A stretch of DNA of 64,000 bases from Clusia tigrina (GCA_920105625.2 OV050032.1:97572542-97636541); one strand, 5' to 3'. Positions 39,400 through 54,099 are shown, counted from the stretch's first letter. Notes: generated from the sequence alone by a model not told the origin. Numbers and translations are program-made.

Positions 39400-40379
39400 T
39401 TGCAACATTCAAATGCTTGTAACTTTTTACAGGAGCGTCATAAAACCTTGAAATTTTGTAACAATAAAGTACTCGAGCCTCTTGTCAATTTAAGCTATCG
39501 CTCAAAGCTATGCTACCCTTGAGTCCCAAATCAAACACTGATAAAACTTCAAATGGTCCTAACTTCTATACGGTACGTCCTACACCTATCAAAGTTTGCA
39601 ACATACAAATGCTTGTAACTTTTTACAGGAGCGTCATAAAACCTTGAAATTTTGTAACAATAAAGTACTCGAGCCTCTTGTGAATTTAAGCTATCGCTCA
39701 AAGCTATGCTACCCTTGAGTCCCAAATCAAACACTGATAAAACTTCAAACGCCCCTAACTTCTTTAGGGTACGTCCTGCACCTATCAAAGTTTGCAACAT
39801 TCAAATGCTTGTAACTTTTTACTAAAGCGTCATAAAACCTTGAAATTTTGTGACAATGAAGTACCCGAGCTTCTTGTCAATTTAAGCTATCGCTCAAAGC
39901 TAAGCTACCCTTGAGTCCCAAATCAAACACTGATAAAACTTCAAACGCCCCTAACTTCTTTACGGTACGTCCTAGACCTATCAAAGTTTGCAACATTCAA
40001 ATGCTTGTAACTTTTTACAGGAGCGTCATAAAACCTTGAAATTTTGTAACAATAAAGTACTCGAGCCTCTTGTGAATTTAAGCTATCGCTCAAAGCTATG
40101 CTACCCTTGAGTCCCAAATCAAACACTGATAAAACTTCAAATGGCCCTAACTTCTATACGGTACGTCCTACACCTATCAAAGTTTGCAACATACAAATGC
40201 TTGTAACTTTTTACTGGAGCGTCATAAAACCTTGAAATTTTGTAACAATGAAGTACCCGAGCCTCTTGTCAATTTAAGCCATCGCTCAAAGCTATGCTAC
40301 CCTTGAGTCCCAAATCAAACACTGATAAAACTTCAAATGGCCCTAATTTCTTTACGGTACGTCCTACACCTATGAAAGT

Positions 40380-41354
40380 TTGCAACATACAAATGCTTGT
40401 AACTTTTTACTGGAGCGTCATAAAACCTTGAAATTTTGTAACAATAAAGTACTCGAGCCTCTTGTCAATTTAAGCCATCGCTCAAAGCTATGCTACCCTA
40501 GAGTCCCAAATCAAACACTGATAAAACTTCAAACGCCCCTAACTTCTTTACGGTACGTCCTACACCTATCAAAGTTTGCAACATTCAAATGCTTGTAACT
40601 TTTTACAGGAGCGTCATAAAACCTTGAAAGTTTGTAACAATAAAGTACCCGAGCCTCTTGTCAATTTAAGTTATCGCTCAAAGCTATGCTACCCTAGAGT
40701 CCCAAATCAAACACTGATAAAACTTCAAACGCTACTAACTTATTTACGGTACGTCCTACACCTATCAAAGTTTGCAACATTCAAATGCTTGTAACTTTTT
40801 ACAGGAGCGTCATAATACCTTGAAATTTTGTAACAATAAAGTACTCGAGCCTCTTGTCAATTTAAGCTATCGCTCAAAGCTATGCTACCCTTGAGTCCCA
40901 AATCAAACACTGATAAAACTTCAAATGGTCCTAACTTCTATACGGTACGTCCTACACCTATCAAAGTTGGCAACATACAAATGCTTGTAACTTTTTACTG
41001 GAGCGTCATAAAACCTTGAAATTTTGTAACAATAAAGTACCCGAGCGTCTTGTCAATTTAAGCTATCGCTCAAAGCTATGCTACCCTTGAGTCCCAAATC
41101 AAACACTGATAAAACTTCAAACGCCCCTAACTTCTTTAGGGTACGTCCTACACCTATCAAAGTTTGCAACATTCAAATGCTTGTAACTTTTTACAGGAGC
41201 GTCATAAAACCTTGAAATTTTGTAACAATAAAGTACTCGAGCCTCTTGTCAATTTAAGCTATCGCTCAAAGCTATGCTACCCTTGAGTCCCAAATCAAAC
41301 ACTGATAAAACTTCAAATGGTCCTAACTTCTATACGGTACGTCCTACACCTATC
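40380..41354 (+). repeat. Nine-monomer-spaced block, copy of 38616-39590
   Basis: Five monomers repeat 38616-39590 at an offset of 1764 bp, with the 'gctactaacttattt' and 'gagcgtcttg' markers. The monomer that follows begins with 'tatcagagttggc' (near 41352), a variant repeated near 42528. Confidence 0.82.
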
Positions 41355-42927
41355 AGAGTTGGCAACATACAAATGCTTGTAACTTTTTACTGGAGCGTCA
41401 TAAAACCTTGAAATTTTGTAACAATAAAGTACCCGAGCCTCTTGTCAATTTAAGCTATCGCTCAAAGCTATGCTACCCTTGAGTCCCAAATCAAACACTG
41501 ATAAAACTTCAAACGCCCCTAACTTCTATACGGTACGTCCTACACCTATCAAAGTTTGCAACATACAAATGCTTGTAACTTTTTACTAAAGCGTCATAAA
41601 ATAGTGAAATTTTGTAACAATGAAGTGCTCGAGCCTCTTGTCAATTTAAGCCATCTCTCAAAGCTATGCTATCCTTGAGTCCCAAATCAAACACTGATAA
41701 AACTTCAAACGCCCCTAACTTCTTTACGGTACGTCCTACACCTATCAAAGTTTGCAACATACAAATGCTTGTAACTTTTTACTGGAGCGTCAAAAAACCT
41801 TGAAATTTTGTAACAATGAAGTACCCGAGCCTCTTGTCAATTTAAGCCATCGCTCAAAACTATGCTACCCTAGAGTCCCAAATCAAACACTGATAAAACT
41901 TCAAACGCCCCTAACTTCTTTACGGTACGTCCTGCACCTATCAAAGTTTGCAACATTCAAATGCTTGTAACTTTTTACTAAAGCGTCATAAAACCTTGAA
42001 ATTTTGTGACAATGAAGTACCCGAGCTTCTTGTCAATTTAAGCTATCGCTCAAAGCTAAGCTACCCTTGAGTCCCAAATCAAACACTGATAAAACTTCAA
42101 ACGCCCCTAACTTCTTTACGGTACGTCCTAGACCTATCAAAGTTTGCAACATTCAAATGCTTGTAACTTTTTACAGGAGCGTCATAAAACCTTGAAATTT
42201 TGTAACAATAAAGTACTCGAGCCTCTTGTGAATTTAAGCTATCGCTCAAAGCTATGCTACCCTTGAGTCCCAAATCAAACACTGATAAAACTTCAAATGG
42301 CCCTAACTTCTATACGGTACGTCCTACACCTATCAAAGTTTGCAACATACAAATGCTTGTAACTTTTTACTGGAGCGTCATAAAACCTTGAAATTTTGTA
42401 ACAATGAAGTACCCGAGCCTCTTGTCAATTTAAGCCATCGCTCAAAGCTATGCTACCCTTGAGTCCCAAATCAAACACTGATAAAACTTCAAATGGTCAT
42501 AACTTCTATACGGTACGTCCTACACCTATCAGAGTTGGCAACATACAAATGCTTGTAACTTTTTACTGGAGCGTCATAAAACCTTGAAATTTTGTAACAA
42601 TAAAGTACCCGAGCCTCTTGTCAATTTAAGCTATCGCTCAAAGCTATGCTACCCTTGAGTCCCAAATCAAACACTGATAAAACTTCAAACGCCCCTAACT
42701 TCTATACGGTACGTCCTACACCTATCAAAGTTTGCAACATACAAATGCTTGTAACTTTTTACTAAAGCGTCATAAAACAGTGAAATTTTGTAACAATGAA
42801 GTGCTCGAGCCTCTTGTCAATTTAAGCCATCTCTCAAAGCTATGCTATCCTTGAGTCCCAAATCAAACACTGATAAAACTTCAAACGCCCCTAACTTCTT
42901 TACGGTACGTCCTACACCTATCAAAGT

Positions 42928-44299
42928 TTGCAACATACAAATGCTTGTAACTTTTTACTGGAGCGTCATAAAACCTTGAAATTTTGTAACAATGAAGTAC
43001 CCGAGCCTCTTGTCAATTTAAGCCATCGCTCAAAGCTATGCTACCCTAGAGTCCCAAATCAAACACTGATAAAACTTCAAACGTCCCTAACTTCTTTACG
43101 GTACGTCCTACACCTATCAAAGTTTGCAGCATTCAAATGCTTGTAACTTTTTACAGGAGCGTCATAAAACCTTGAAAGTTTGTAACAATAAAGTACCCGA
43201 GCCTCTTGTCAATTTAAGTTATCGCTCAAAGCTATGCTACCCTTGAGTCCCAAATCAAACACTGATAAAACTTCAAACGCCCCTAACTTCTTTACGGTAC
43301 GTCCTACAGCTATCAAAGTTTGCAACATACAAATGCTTGTAACTTTTTACTGGAGCGTCATAAATCCTTGAAATTTTGTAACAATAAAGTACTCGAGCCT
43401 GTTGTCAATTTAAGCCATCGCTCAAAACTATGCTACCCTAGAGTCCCAAATCAAACACTGATAAAACTTCAAATGGCCCTAATTTCTTTACGGTACGTCC
43501 TACACCTATGAAAGTTTGCAACATACAAATGCTTGTAACTTTTTACTGGAGCGTCATAAAACCTTGAAATTTTGTAATAATAAAGTACTCGAGCCTCTTG
43601 TCAATTTAAGCCATCGCTCAAAGCTATGCTACCCTAGAGTCCCAAATCAAACACTGATAAAACTTCAAACGCCCCTAACTTCTTTACGGTACGTCCTACA
43701 CCTATCAAAGTTTCCAACATTCAAATGCTTGTAACTTTTTACAGGAGCGTCATAAAACCTTGAAAGTTTGTAACAATAAAGTACCCGAGCCTCTTGTCAA
43801 TTTAAGTTATCGCTCAAAGCTATGCTACCCTAGAGTCCCAAATCAAACACTGATAAAACTTCAAACGCTACTAACTTATTTACGGTACGTCCTACACCTA
43901 TCAAAGTTTGCAACATTCAAATGCTTGTAACTTTTTACAGGAGCGTCATAATACCTTGAAATTTTGTAACAATAAAGTACTCGAGCCTCTTGTCAATTTA
44001 AGCTATCGCTCAAAGCTATGCTACCCTTGAGTCCCAAATCAAACACTGATAAAACTTCAAATGGTCCTAACTTCTATACGGTACGTCCTACACCTATCAA
44101 AGTTGGCAACATACAAATGCTTGTAACTTTTTACTGGAGCGTCATAAAACCTTGAAATTTTGTAACAATAAAGTACCCGAGCGTCTTGTCAATTTAAGCT
44201 ATCGCTCAAAGCTATGCTACCCTTGAGTCCCAAATCAAACACTGATAAAACTTCAAACGCCCCTAACTTCTATACGGTACGTCCTACACCTATCAAAGT
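42928..44299 (+). repeat. 25-monomer-spaced block (4900 bp), copy 2
   Basis: This is the partner of 38028-39399. Its last part leads into the chimeric 'ctaaagcg' plus 'gaaagtttg' monomer at 44300. Confidence 0.84.
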
Positions 44300-44495
44300 T
44301 TGCAACATACAAATGCTTGTAACTTTTTACTAAAGCGTCATAAAACCTTGAAAGTTTGTAACAATAAAGTACCCGAGCCTCTTGTCAATTTAAGTTATCG
44401 CTCAAAGCTATGCTACCCTTGAGTCCCAAATCAAACACTGATAAAACTTCAAACGCCCCTAACTTCTTTACGGTACGTCCTACAGCTATCAAAGT
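44300..44495 (+). repeat. Chimeric 'ctaaagcg / gaaagtttg' monomer
   Basis: The front half is of the 'ctaaagcg' type and the back half of the 'gaaagtttg, agttatcgc, cccttgag' type that normally precedes b. Equivalent chimeras start at 52336, 55080, 57432 and 61352, the last four with an added 'aacataaaaatg' variant, and all lie directly before a b-type monomer. One fusion appears to have been amplified. Confidence 0.82.
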
Positions 44496-44691
44496 TTGCA
44501 ACATACAAATGCTTGTAACTTTTTACTGGAGCGTCATAAATCCTTGAAATTTTGTAACAATAAAGTACTCGAGCCTCTTGTCAATTTAAGCCATCGCTCA
44601 AAACTATGCTACCCTAGAGTCCCAAATCAAACACTGATAAAACTTCAAATGGCCCTAATTTCTTTACGGTACGTCCTACACCTATGAAAGT

Positions 44692-44887
44692 TTGCAACAT
44701 ACAAATGCTTGTAACTTTTTACTGGAGCGTCATAAAACCTTGAAATTTTGTAACAATAAAGTACTCGAGCCTCTTGTCAATTTAAGCCATCGCTCAAAGC
44801 TATGCTACCCTAGAGTCCCAAATCAAACACTGATAAAACTTCAAACGCCCCTAACTTCTTTACGGTACGTCCTACACCTATCAAAGT
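44692..44887 (+). repeat. Reference monomer of the satellite (consensus-like copy)
   Basis: I use this copy as the reference because it carries the commonest base at nearly every variable site. Its composition is 65 A, 50 C, 25 G and 56 T (38% GC, GC skew about -0.33). It has six CpG sites, against about 6.4 expected from composition. It contains overlapping AGTACT and CTCGAG palindromes at unit positions 69-78, an AATAAA at 64-69, and two related 44-bp segments beginning at 21 and 161. Main variable sites are aacatac/aacattc/aatatac (5-11), ctgg/cagg/ctaa (31-34), aaacc/aatcc (44-48), gtaacaataaag/gtgacaatgaag (59-70), actcgag/acccgag (72-78), agccatcg/agctatcg/agttatcg (94-101), ccctagag/cccttgag (117-124) and aacgcccc/aatggccc (153-160). 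Confidence 0.95.
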
Positions 44888-47800
44888 TTGCAACATTCAA
44901 ATGCTTGTAACTTTTTACAGGAGCGTCATAAAACCTTGAAAGTTTGTAACAATAAAGTACCCGAGCCTCTTGTCAATTTAAGTTATCGCTCAAAGCTATG
45001 CTACCCTAGAGTCCCAAATCAAACACTGATAAAACTTCAAACGCCCCTAACTTCTTTACGGTACGTCCTACACCTATCAAAGTTTGCAACATTCAAATGC
45101 TTGTAACTTTTTACAGGAGCGTCATAAAACCTTGAAATTTTGTAACAATAAAGTACTCGAGCCTCTTGTCAATTTAAGCTATCGCTCAAAGCTATGCTAC
45201 CCTTGAGTCCCAAATCAAACACTGATAAAACTTCAAATGGTCCTAACTTCTATACGGTACGTCCTACACCTATCAAAGTTGGCAACATACAAATGCTTGT
45301 AACTTTTTACTGGAGCGTCATAAAACCTTGAAATTTTGTAACAATAAAGTACCCGAGCCTCTTGTCAATTTAAGCTATCGCTCAAAGCTATGCTACCCTT
45401 GAGTCCCAAATCAAACACTGATAAAACTTCAAACGCCCCTAACTTCTATACGGAACGTCCTACACCTATCAAAGTTTGCAACATACAAATGCTTGTAACT
45501 TTTTACTAAAGCGTCATAAAACCTTGAAACTTTGTAACAATGAAGTGCTCGAGCCTCTTGTCAATTTAAGCCATCGCTCAAAGGTATGCTATCCTTGAGT
45601 CCCAAATCAAACACTGATAAAACTTCAAACGCCCCTAACTTCTTTACGGTACGTCCTACAGCTATCAAAGTTTGCAACATACAAATGCTTGTAACTTTTT
45701 ACTCGAGCGTCATAAAACCTTGAAATTTTGTAACAATAAAGTACTCGAGCCTGTTGTCAATTTAAGCCATCGCTCAAAACTATGCTACCCTAGAGTCCCA
45801 AATCAAACACTGATAAAACTTCAAATGGCCCTAATTTCTTTACGGTACGTCCTACACCTATGAAAGTTTGCAACATACAAATGCTTGTAACTTTTTACTG
45901 GAGCGTCATAAAACCTTGAAATTTTGTAACAATAAAGTACTCGAGCCTCTTGTCAATTTAAGCCATCGCTCAAAGCTATGCTACCCTAGAGTCCCAAATC
46001 AAACACTGATAAAACTTCAAACGCCCCTAACTTCTTTAGGGTACGTCCTACACCTATCAAAGTTTGCAACATTCAAATGCTTGTAACTTTTTACAGGAGC
46101 GTCATAAAACCTTGAAAGTTTGTAACAATAAAGTACCCGAGCCTCTTGTCAATTTAAGTTATCGCTCAAAGCTATGCTACCCTAGAGTCCCAAATCAAAC
46201 ACTGATAAAACTTCAAACGCCCCTAACTTCTTTACGGTACGTCCTACACCTATCAAAGTTTGCAACATTCAAATGCTTGTAACTTTTTACAGGAGCGTCA
46301 TAAAACCTTGAAATTTTGTAACAATAAAGTACTCGAGCCTCTTGTCAATTTAAGCTATCGCTCAAAGCTATGCTACCCTTGAGTCCCAAATCAAACACTG
46401 ATAAAACTTCAAATGGTCCTAACTTCTATACGGTACGTCCTACACTTATCAAAGTTGGCAACATACAAATGCTTGTAACTTTTTACTGGAGCGTCATAAA
46501 ACCTTGAAATTTTGTAACAATAAAGTACCCGAGCCTCTTGTCAATTTAAGCTATCGCTCAAAGCTATGCTACCCTTGAGTCCCAAATCAAACACTGATAA
46601 AACTTCAAACGCCCCTAACTTCTATACGGTACGTCCTACACCTATCAAAGTTTGCAACATACAAATGCTTGTAACTTTTTACTAAAGCGTCATAAAACAG
46701 TGAAATTTTGTAACAATGAAGTGCTCGAGCCTCTTGTCAATTTAAGCCATCTCTCAAAGTTATGCCATCCTTGAGTCCCAAATCAAACACTGATAAAACT
46801 TCAAACGCCCCTAACTTCTTTACGGTACGTCCTACACCTATCAAAGTTTGCAACATACAAATGCTTGTAACTTTTTACTGGAGCGTCAAAAAACCTTGAA
46901 ATTTTGTAACAATGAAGTACCCGAGCCTCTTGTCAATTTAAGCCATCGCTCAAAACTATGCTACCCTAGAGTCCCAAATCAAACACTGATAAAACTTCAA
47001 ACGCCCCTAACTTCTATACGGTACGTCCTGCACCTATCAAAGTTTGCAACATTCAAATGCTTGTAACTTTTTACTAAAGCGTCTTAAAACCTTGAAATTT
47101 TGTAACAATGAAGTACTCGAGCCTCTTGTCAATTTAAGCTATCGCTCAAAGCTAAGCTACCCTTGTGTCCCAAATCAAACACTGATAAAACTTCAAACGC
47201 CCCTAACTTCTTTACGGTACGTCCTAGACCTATCAAAGTTTGCAACATTCAAATGCTTGTAACTTATTACAGGAGCGTCATAAAACCTTGAAATTTTGTA
47301 ACAATAAAGTACTCGAGCCTCTTGTCAATTTAAGCTATCGCTCAAAGCTATGCTACCCTTGAGTCCCAAATCAAACACTGATAAAACCTCAAATGGCCCT
47401 AACTTCTATACGGTACGTCCTACACCTATCAAAGTTTGCAACATACAAATGCTTGTAACTTTTTACTGGAGCGTCATAAAACCTTGAAATTTTGTAACAA
47501 TGAAGTACCCGAGCCTCTTGTCAATTTAAGCCATCGCTCAAAGCTATGCTACCCTTGAGTCCCAAATCAAACACTGATGAAACTTCAAACGCCCCTAACT
47601 TCTTTACGGTACGTCCTACACCTATCAAAGTTTGCAACATACAAATGCTTGTAACTTTTTACTGGAGCGTCATAAAACCTTGAAATTTTGTAACAATGAA
47701 GTACCCGAGCCTCTTGTTAATTTAAGCCATCGCTCAAAGCTATGCTACCCTTGAGTCCCAAATCAAACACTGATAAAACTTCAAACGCCCCTAACTTCTT

Positions 47801-49983
47801 TACGGTACGTCCTACACCTATCAAAGTTTGCAACATACAAATGCTTGTAACTTTTTACTGGAGCGTCATAAAACCTTGAAATTTTGTAACAATGAAGTAC
47901 CCGAGCCTCTTATCAATTTAAGCCATCGCTCAAAGCTATGCTACCCTAGAGTCCCAAATCAAACACTGATAAAACTTCAAACGTCCCTAACTTCTTTACG
48001 GTACGTCCTACACCTATCAAAGTTTGCAACATTCAAATGCTTGTAACTTTTTACAGGAGCGTCATAAAACCTTGAAAGTTTGTAACAATAAAGTACCCGA
48101 GCCTCTTGTCAATTTAAGTTATCGCTCAAAGCTATGCTACCCTTGAGTCCCAAATCAAACACTGATAAAACTTCAAACGCCCCTAACTTCTTTACGGTAC
48201 GTCCTACACCTATCAAAGTTTGCAACATACAAATGCTTGTAACTTTTTACTGGAGCGTCATAAATCCTTGAAATTTTGTAACAATAAAGTACTCGAGCCT
48301 GTTGTCAATTTAAGCCATCGCTCAAAACTATGCTACCCTAGAGTCCCAAATCAAACACTGATAAAACTTCAAATGGCCCTAATTTCTTTACGGTACGTCC
48401 TACACCTATGAAAGTTTGCAACATACAAATGCTTGTAACTTTTTACTGGAGCGTCATAAAACCTTGAAATTTTGTAACAATAAAGTACTCGAGCCTCTTG
48501 TCAATTTAAGCCATCGCTCAAAGCTATGCTACCCTAGAGTCCCAAATCAAACACTGATAAAACTTCAAACGCCCCTAACTTCTTTAGGGTACGTCCTACA
48601 CCTATCAAAGTTTGCAACATTCAAATGCTTGTAACTTTTTACAGGAGCGTCATAAAACCTTGAAAGTTTGTAACAATAAAGTACCCGAGCCTCTTGTCAA
48701 TTTAAGTTATCGCTCAAAGCTATGCTACCCTAGAGTCCCAAATCAAACACTGATAAAACTTCAAATGGTCCTAACTTCTATACGGTACGTCCTACACCTA
48801 TCAAAGTTGGCAACATACAAATGCTTGTAACTTTTTACTGGAGCGTCATAAAACCTTGAAATTTTGTAACAATAAAGTACCCGAGCCTCTTGTCAATTTA
48901 AGCTATCGCTCAAAGCTATGCTACCCTTGAGTCCCAAATCAAACACTGATAAAACTTCAAACGCCCCTAACTTCTATACGGTACGTCCTACACCTATCAA
49001 AGTTTGCAACATACAAATGCTTGTAACTTTTTACTAAAGCGTCATAAAACAGTGAAATTTTGTAACAATGAAGTGCTCGAGCCTCTTGTCAATTTAAGCC
49101 ATCTCTCAAAGCTATGCTATCCTTGAGTCCCAAATCAAACACTGATAAAACTTCAAACGCCCCTAACTTCTTTACGGTACGTCCTACACCTATCAAAGTT
49201 TGCAACATACAAATGCTTGTAACTTTTTACTGGAGCGTCAAAAAACCTTGAAATTTTGTAACAATGAAGTACCCGAGCATCTTGTCAATTTAAGCCATCG
49301 CTCAAAACTATGCTACCCTAGAGTCCCAAATCAAACACTGATAAAACTTCAAACGCCCCTAACTTCTATACGGTACGTCCTGCACCTATCAAAGTTTGCA
49401 ACATTCAAATGCTTGTAACTTTTTACTAAAGCGTCATAAAACCTTGAAATTTTGTGACAATGAAGTACCCGAGCTTCTTGTCAATTTAAGCTATCGCTCA
49501 AAGCTAAGCTACCCTTGAGTCCCAAATCAAACACTGATAAAACTTCAAACGCCCCTAACTTCTTTACGGTACGTCCTAGACCTATCAAAGTTTGCAACAT
49601 TCAAATGCTTGTAACTTTTTACAGGAGCGTCATAAAACCTTGAAATTTTGTAACAATAAAGTACTCGAGCCTCTTGTCAATTTAAGCTATCGCTCAAAGC
49701 TATGCTACCCTTGAGTCCCAAATCAAACACTGATAAAACTTCAAATGGCCCTAACTTCTATACGGTACGTCCTACACCTATCAAAGTTTGCAACATACAA
49801 ATGCTTGTAACTTTTTACTGGAGCGTCATAAAACCTTGAAATTTTGTAACAATGAAGTACCCGAGCCTCTTGTCAATTTAAGCCATCGCTCAAAGCTATG
49901 CTACCCTTGAGTCCCAAATCAAACACTGATAAAACTTCAAACGCCCCTAACTTCTTTACGGTACGTCCTACACCTATCAAAGT

Positions 49984-50963
49984 TTGCAACATACAAATGC
50001 TTGTAACTTTTTACTGGAGCGTCATAAAACCTTGAAATTTTGTAACAATGAAGTACCCGAGCCTCTTGTCAATTTAAGCCATCGCTCAAAGCTATGCTAC
50101 CCTAGAGTCCCAAATCAAACACTGATAAAACTTCAAACGTCCCTAACTTCTTTACGGTACGTCCTACACCTATCAAAGTTTGCAACATTCAAATGCTTGT
50201 AACTTTTTACAGGAGCGTCATAAAACCTTGAAAGTTTGTAACAATAAAGTACCCGAGCCTCTTGTCAATTTAAGTTATCGCTCAAAGCTATGCTACCCTT
50301 GAGTCCCAAATCAAACACTGATAAAACTTCAAACGCTCCTAACTTCTTTAAGGTACGTCCTACAGCTATCAAAGTTTGCAACATACAAATGCTTGTAACT
50401 TTTTACTGGAGCGTCATAAATCCTTGAAATTTTGTAACAATAAAGTACTCGAGCCTGTTGTCAATTTAAGCCATCGCTCAAAACTATGCTACCCTAGAGT
50501 CCCAAATCAAACACTGATAAAACTTCAAATGGCCCTAATTTCTTTACGGTACGTCCTACACCTATGAAAGTTTGCAACATACAAATGCTTGTAACTTTTT
50601 ACTGGAGCGTCATAAAACCTTGAAATTTTGTAACAATAAAGTACTCGAGCCTCTTGTCAATTTAAGCCATCGCTCAAAGCTATGCTACCCTAGAGTCCCA
50701 AATCAAACACTGATAAAACTTCAAACGCCCCTAACTTATTTACGGTACGTCCTACACCTATCAAAGTTTGCAACATTCCAATGCTTGTAACTTTTTACAG
50801 GAGCGTCATAAAACCTTGAAAGTTTGTAACAATAAAGTACCCGAGCCTCTTGTCAATTTAAGTTATCGCTCAAAGCTATGCTACCCTAGAGTCCCAAATC
50901 AAACACTGATAAAACTTCAAACGCCCCTAACTTCTTTACGGTACGTCCTATACCTATCAAAGT
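49984..50963 (+). repeat. Five-monomer (980 bp) tandem duplication, unit 1
   Basis: The order is a unit with 'aacgtccc', a 'gaaagtttg/cccttgag' unit, then b, c and d. It is repeated directly at 50964-51943. The shared marker is 'cccctaacttatttacgg' in the c-type monomer. Private changes here are 'aacgctcctaac' and 'tttaaggtac' near 50335 and 'cattccaatg' near 50774. Confidence 0.84.
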
Positions 50964-51943
50964 TTGCAACATACAAATGCTTGTAACTTTTTACTGGAGC
51001 GTCATAAAACCTTGAAATTTTGTAACAATGAAGTACCCGAGCCTCTTGTCAATTTAAGCCATCGCTCAAAGCTATGCTACCCTAGAGTCCCAAATCAAAC
51101 ACTGATAAAACTTCAAACGTCCCTAACTTCTTTACGGTACGTCCTACACCTATCAAAGTTTGCAACATTCAAATGCTTGTAACTTTTTACAGGAGCGTCA
51201 TAAAACCTTGAAAGTTTGTAACAATAAAGTACCCGAGCCTCTTGTCAATTTAAGTTATCGCTCAAAGCTATGCTACCCTTGAGTCCCAAATCAAACACTG
51301 ATAAAACTTCAAACGCCCCTAACTTCTTTACGGTACGTCCTACAGCTATCAAAGTTTGCAACATACAAATGCTTGTAACTTTTTAATGGAGCGTCATAAA
51401 TCCTTGAAATTTTGTAACAATAAAGTACTCGAGCCTGTTGTCAATTTAACCCATCGCTCAAAACTATGCTACCCTAGAGTCCCAAATCAAACACTGATAA
51501 AACTTCAAATGGCCCTAATTTCTTTACGGTACGTCCTACACCTATGAAAGTTTGCAACATACAAATGCTTGTAACTTTTTACTGGAGCGTCATAAAACCT
51601 TGAAATTTTGTAACAATAAAGTACTCGAGCCTCTTGTCAATTTAAGCCATCGCTCAAAGCTATGCTACCCTAGAGTCCCAAATCAAACACTGATAAAACT
51701 TCAAACGCCCCTAACTTATTTACGGTACGTCCTACACCTATCAAAGTTTGCAACATTCAAATGCTTGTAACTTTTTACAGGAGCGTCATAAAACCTTGAA
51801 AGTTTGTAACAATAAAGTACCCGAGCCTCTTGTCAATTTAAGTTATCGCTCAAAGCTATGCTACCCTAGAGTCCCAAATCAAACACTGATAAAACTTCAA
51901 ACGCCCCTAACTTCTTTACGGTACGTCCTACACCTATCAAAGT
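50964..51943 (+). repeat. Five-monomer (980 bp) tandem duplication, unit 2
   Basis: This is the direct repeat of 49984-50963. Its b-type monomer (51356) has gained 'tttttaatggag' and 'tttaacccatcg', which recur at 54100 and so date the next duplication as later. Confidence 0.84.
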
Positions 51944-53315
51944 TTGCAACATTCAAATGCTTGTAACTTTTTACTGGAGCGTCATAAAACCTTGAAATTT
52001 TGTAACAATAAAGTACTCGAGCCTCTTGTCAATTTAAGCTATCGCTCAAAGTTATGCTACCCTTGAGTCTTAAATCAAACACTGATAAAACTTCAAATGG
52101 TCCCAACTTCTATACGGTACCTCCTACACCTATCAAAGTTGGCAACATACTAATGCTTGTAACTTTTTACTGGAGCGTCATAAAACCTTGAAATTTTGTA
52201 ACAATAAAGTACCCGAGCCTCTTGTCAATTTAAGCTATCGCTCAAAGCTATGCTACCCTTGAGTCCCAAATCAAACACTGATAAAACTTCAAACGCCCCT
52301 AACTTCTATACGGTACGTCCTACACCTATCAAAGTTTGCAACATAAAAATGCTTGTAACTTTTTACTAAAGCGTCATAAAACCTTGAAAGTTTGTAACAA
52401 TAAAGTACCCGAGCCTCTTGTCAATTTAAGTTATCGCTCAAAGCTATGCTACCCTTGAGTCCCAAATCAAACACTGATAAAACTTCAAACGCCCCTAACT
52501 TCTTTACGGTACGTCCTACAGCTATCAAAGTTTGCAACATACAAATGCTTGTAACTTTTTACTGGAGCGTCATAAATCCTTGAAATTTTGTAACAATAAA
52601 GTACTCGAGCCTGTTGTCAATTTAAGCCATCGCTCAAAACTATGCTACCCTAGAGTCCCAAATCAAACACTGATAAAACTTCAAAAGGCCCTAATTTCTT
52701 TACGGTACGTCCTACACCTATGAAAGTTTGCAACATACAAATGCTTGTAACTTTTTACTGGAGCGTCATAAAACCTTGAAATTTTGTAACAATAAAGTAC
52801 TCGAGCCTCTTGTCAATTTAAGCCATCGCTCAAAGCTATGCTACCCTAGAGTCCCAAATCAAACACTGATAAAACTTCAAACGCCCCTAACTTCTTTACG
52901 GTACGTCCTACACCTATCAAAGTTTGCAACATTCAAATGCTTGTAACTTTTTACAGGAGCGTCATAAAACCTTGAAAGTTTGTAACAACAAAGTACCCGA
53001 TCCTCTTGTCAATTTAAGTTATCGCTCAAAGCTATGCTACCCTAGAGTCCCAAATCAAACACTGATAAAACTTCAAACGCCCCTAACTTCTTTACGGTAC
53101 GTCCTACACCTATCAAAGTTTGCACCATTCAAATGCTTGTAACTTTTTACAGGAGCGTCATAAAACCTTGAAATTTTGTAACAATAAAGTACTCGAGCCT
53201 CTTGTCAATTTAAGCTATCGCTCAAAGCTATGCTACCCTTGAGTCCCAAATCAAACACTGATAAAACTTCAAATGGTCCTAACTTCTATACGGTACGTCC
53301 TACACCTATCAAAGT
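51356..53315 (+). repeat. 14-monomer-spaced block (2744 bp), copy 1
   Basis: Ten monomers match 54100-56059. Shared markers are 'tttttaatggag', 'tttaacccatcg', 'aaagttatgc', 'aatggtcccaac' with 'ggtacctcc', 'aacataaaaatg' and 'caaaaggccc'. Copy 1 differs by 'gagtcttaaatc' near 52077, 'atactaatgc' near 52149 and 'aacaacaaagtacccgatcc' near 52984. Confidence 0.86.
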
Positions 53316-54099
53316 TGGCAACATACAAATGCTTGTAACTTTTTACTGGAGCGTCATAAATCCTTGAAATTTTGTAACAATAAAGTACTAGAGCCTGTTG
53401 TCAATTTAAGCCATCGCTCAAAGCTATGCTACCCTAGAGTCCCAAATCAAACACTGATAAAACTTCAAACGCCCCTAACTTCTTTACGGTACGTCCTACA
53501 CCTATCAAAGTTTGCAACATTCAAATGCTTGTAACTTTTTACTGGAGCGTCATAAAACCTTGAAAGTTTGTAACAATAAAGTACCCGAGCCTCTTGTCAA
53601 TTTAAGTTATCGCTCAAAGCTATGCTACCCTAGAGTCCCAAATCAAACACTGATAAAACTTCAAACGCCCCTAACTTCTTTACGGTACGTCCTACACCTA
53701 TCAAAGTTTGCAACATTCAAATGCTTGTAACTTTTTACAGGAGCGTCATAAAACCTTGAAATTTTGTAACAATAAAGTACTCGAGCCTCTTGTCAATTTA
53801 AGCTATCGCTCAAAGCTATGCTACCCTTAAGTCCCAAATCAAACACTGATAAAACTTCAAATGGCCCTAACTTCTATACGGTACGTCCTACACCTATCAA
53901 AGTTGGCAACATACAAATGCTTGTAACTTTTTACTGGAGCGTCATATAACCTTGAAATTTTGTAACAATAAAGTACCCGAGCCTCTTGTCAATTTAAGCT
54001 ATCGCTAAAAGCTATGCTACCCTTGAGTCCCAAATCAAACACTGATAAAACTTCAAACGCCCCTAACTTCTATACGGTACGTCCTACAGCTATCAAAGT

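Larger units (their letters stand above)
43320..46847 (+). repeat. Three consecutive six-monomer (1176 bp) higher-order units
   Basis: Units start at 43320, 44496 and 45672. Each has the order b, c, d, then a monomer with 'aatggtcc' ending in 'ttggc', then an 'acccgag' monomer, then a 'ctaaagcg' monomer. The sixth monomer differs between units: chimeric in the first, 'gtgctcgag' in the second, 'aacagtgaaat' in the third. The order is therefore conserved while monomers were exchanged. This is the first place in the window where a regular multi-monomer period is repeated three times in a row. Confidence 0.83.
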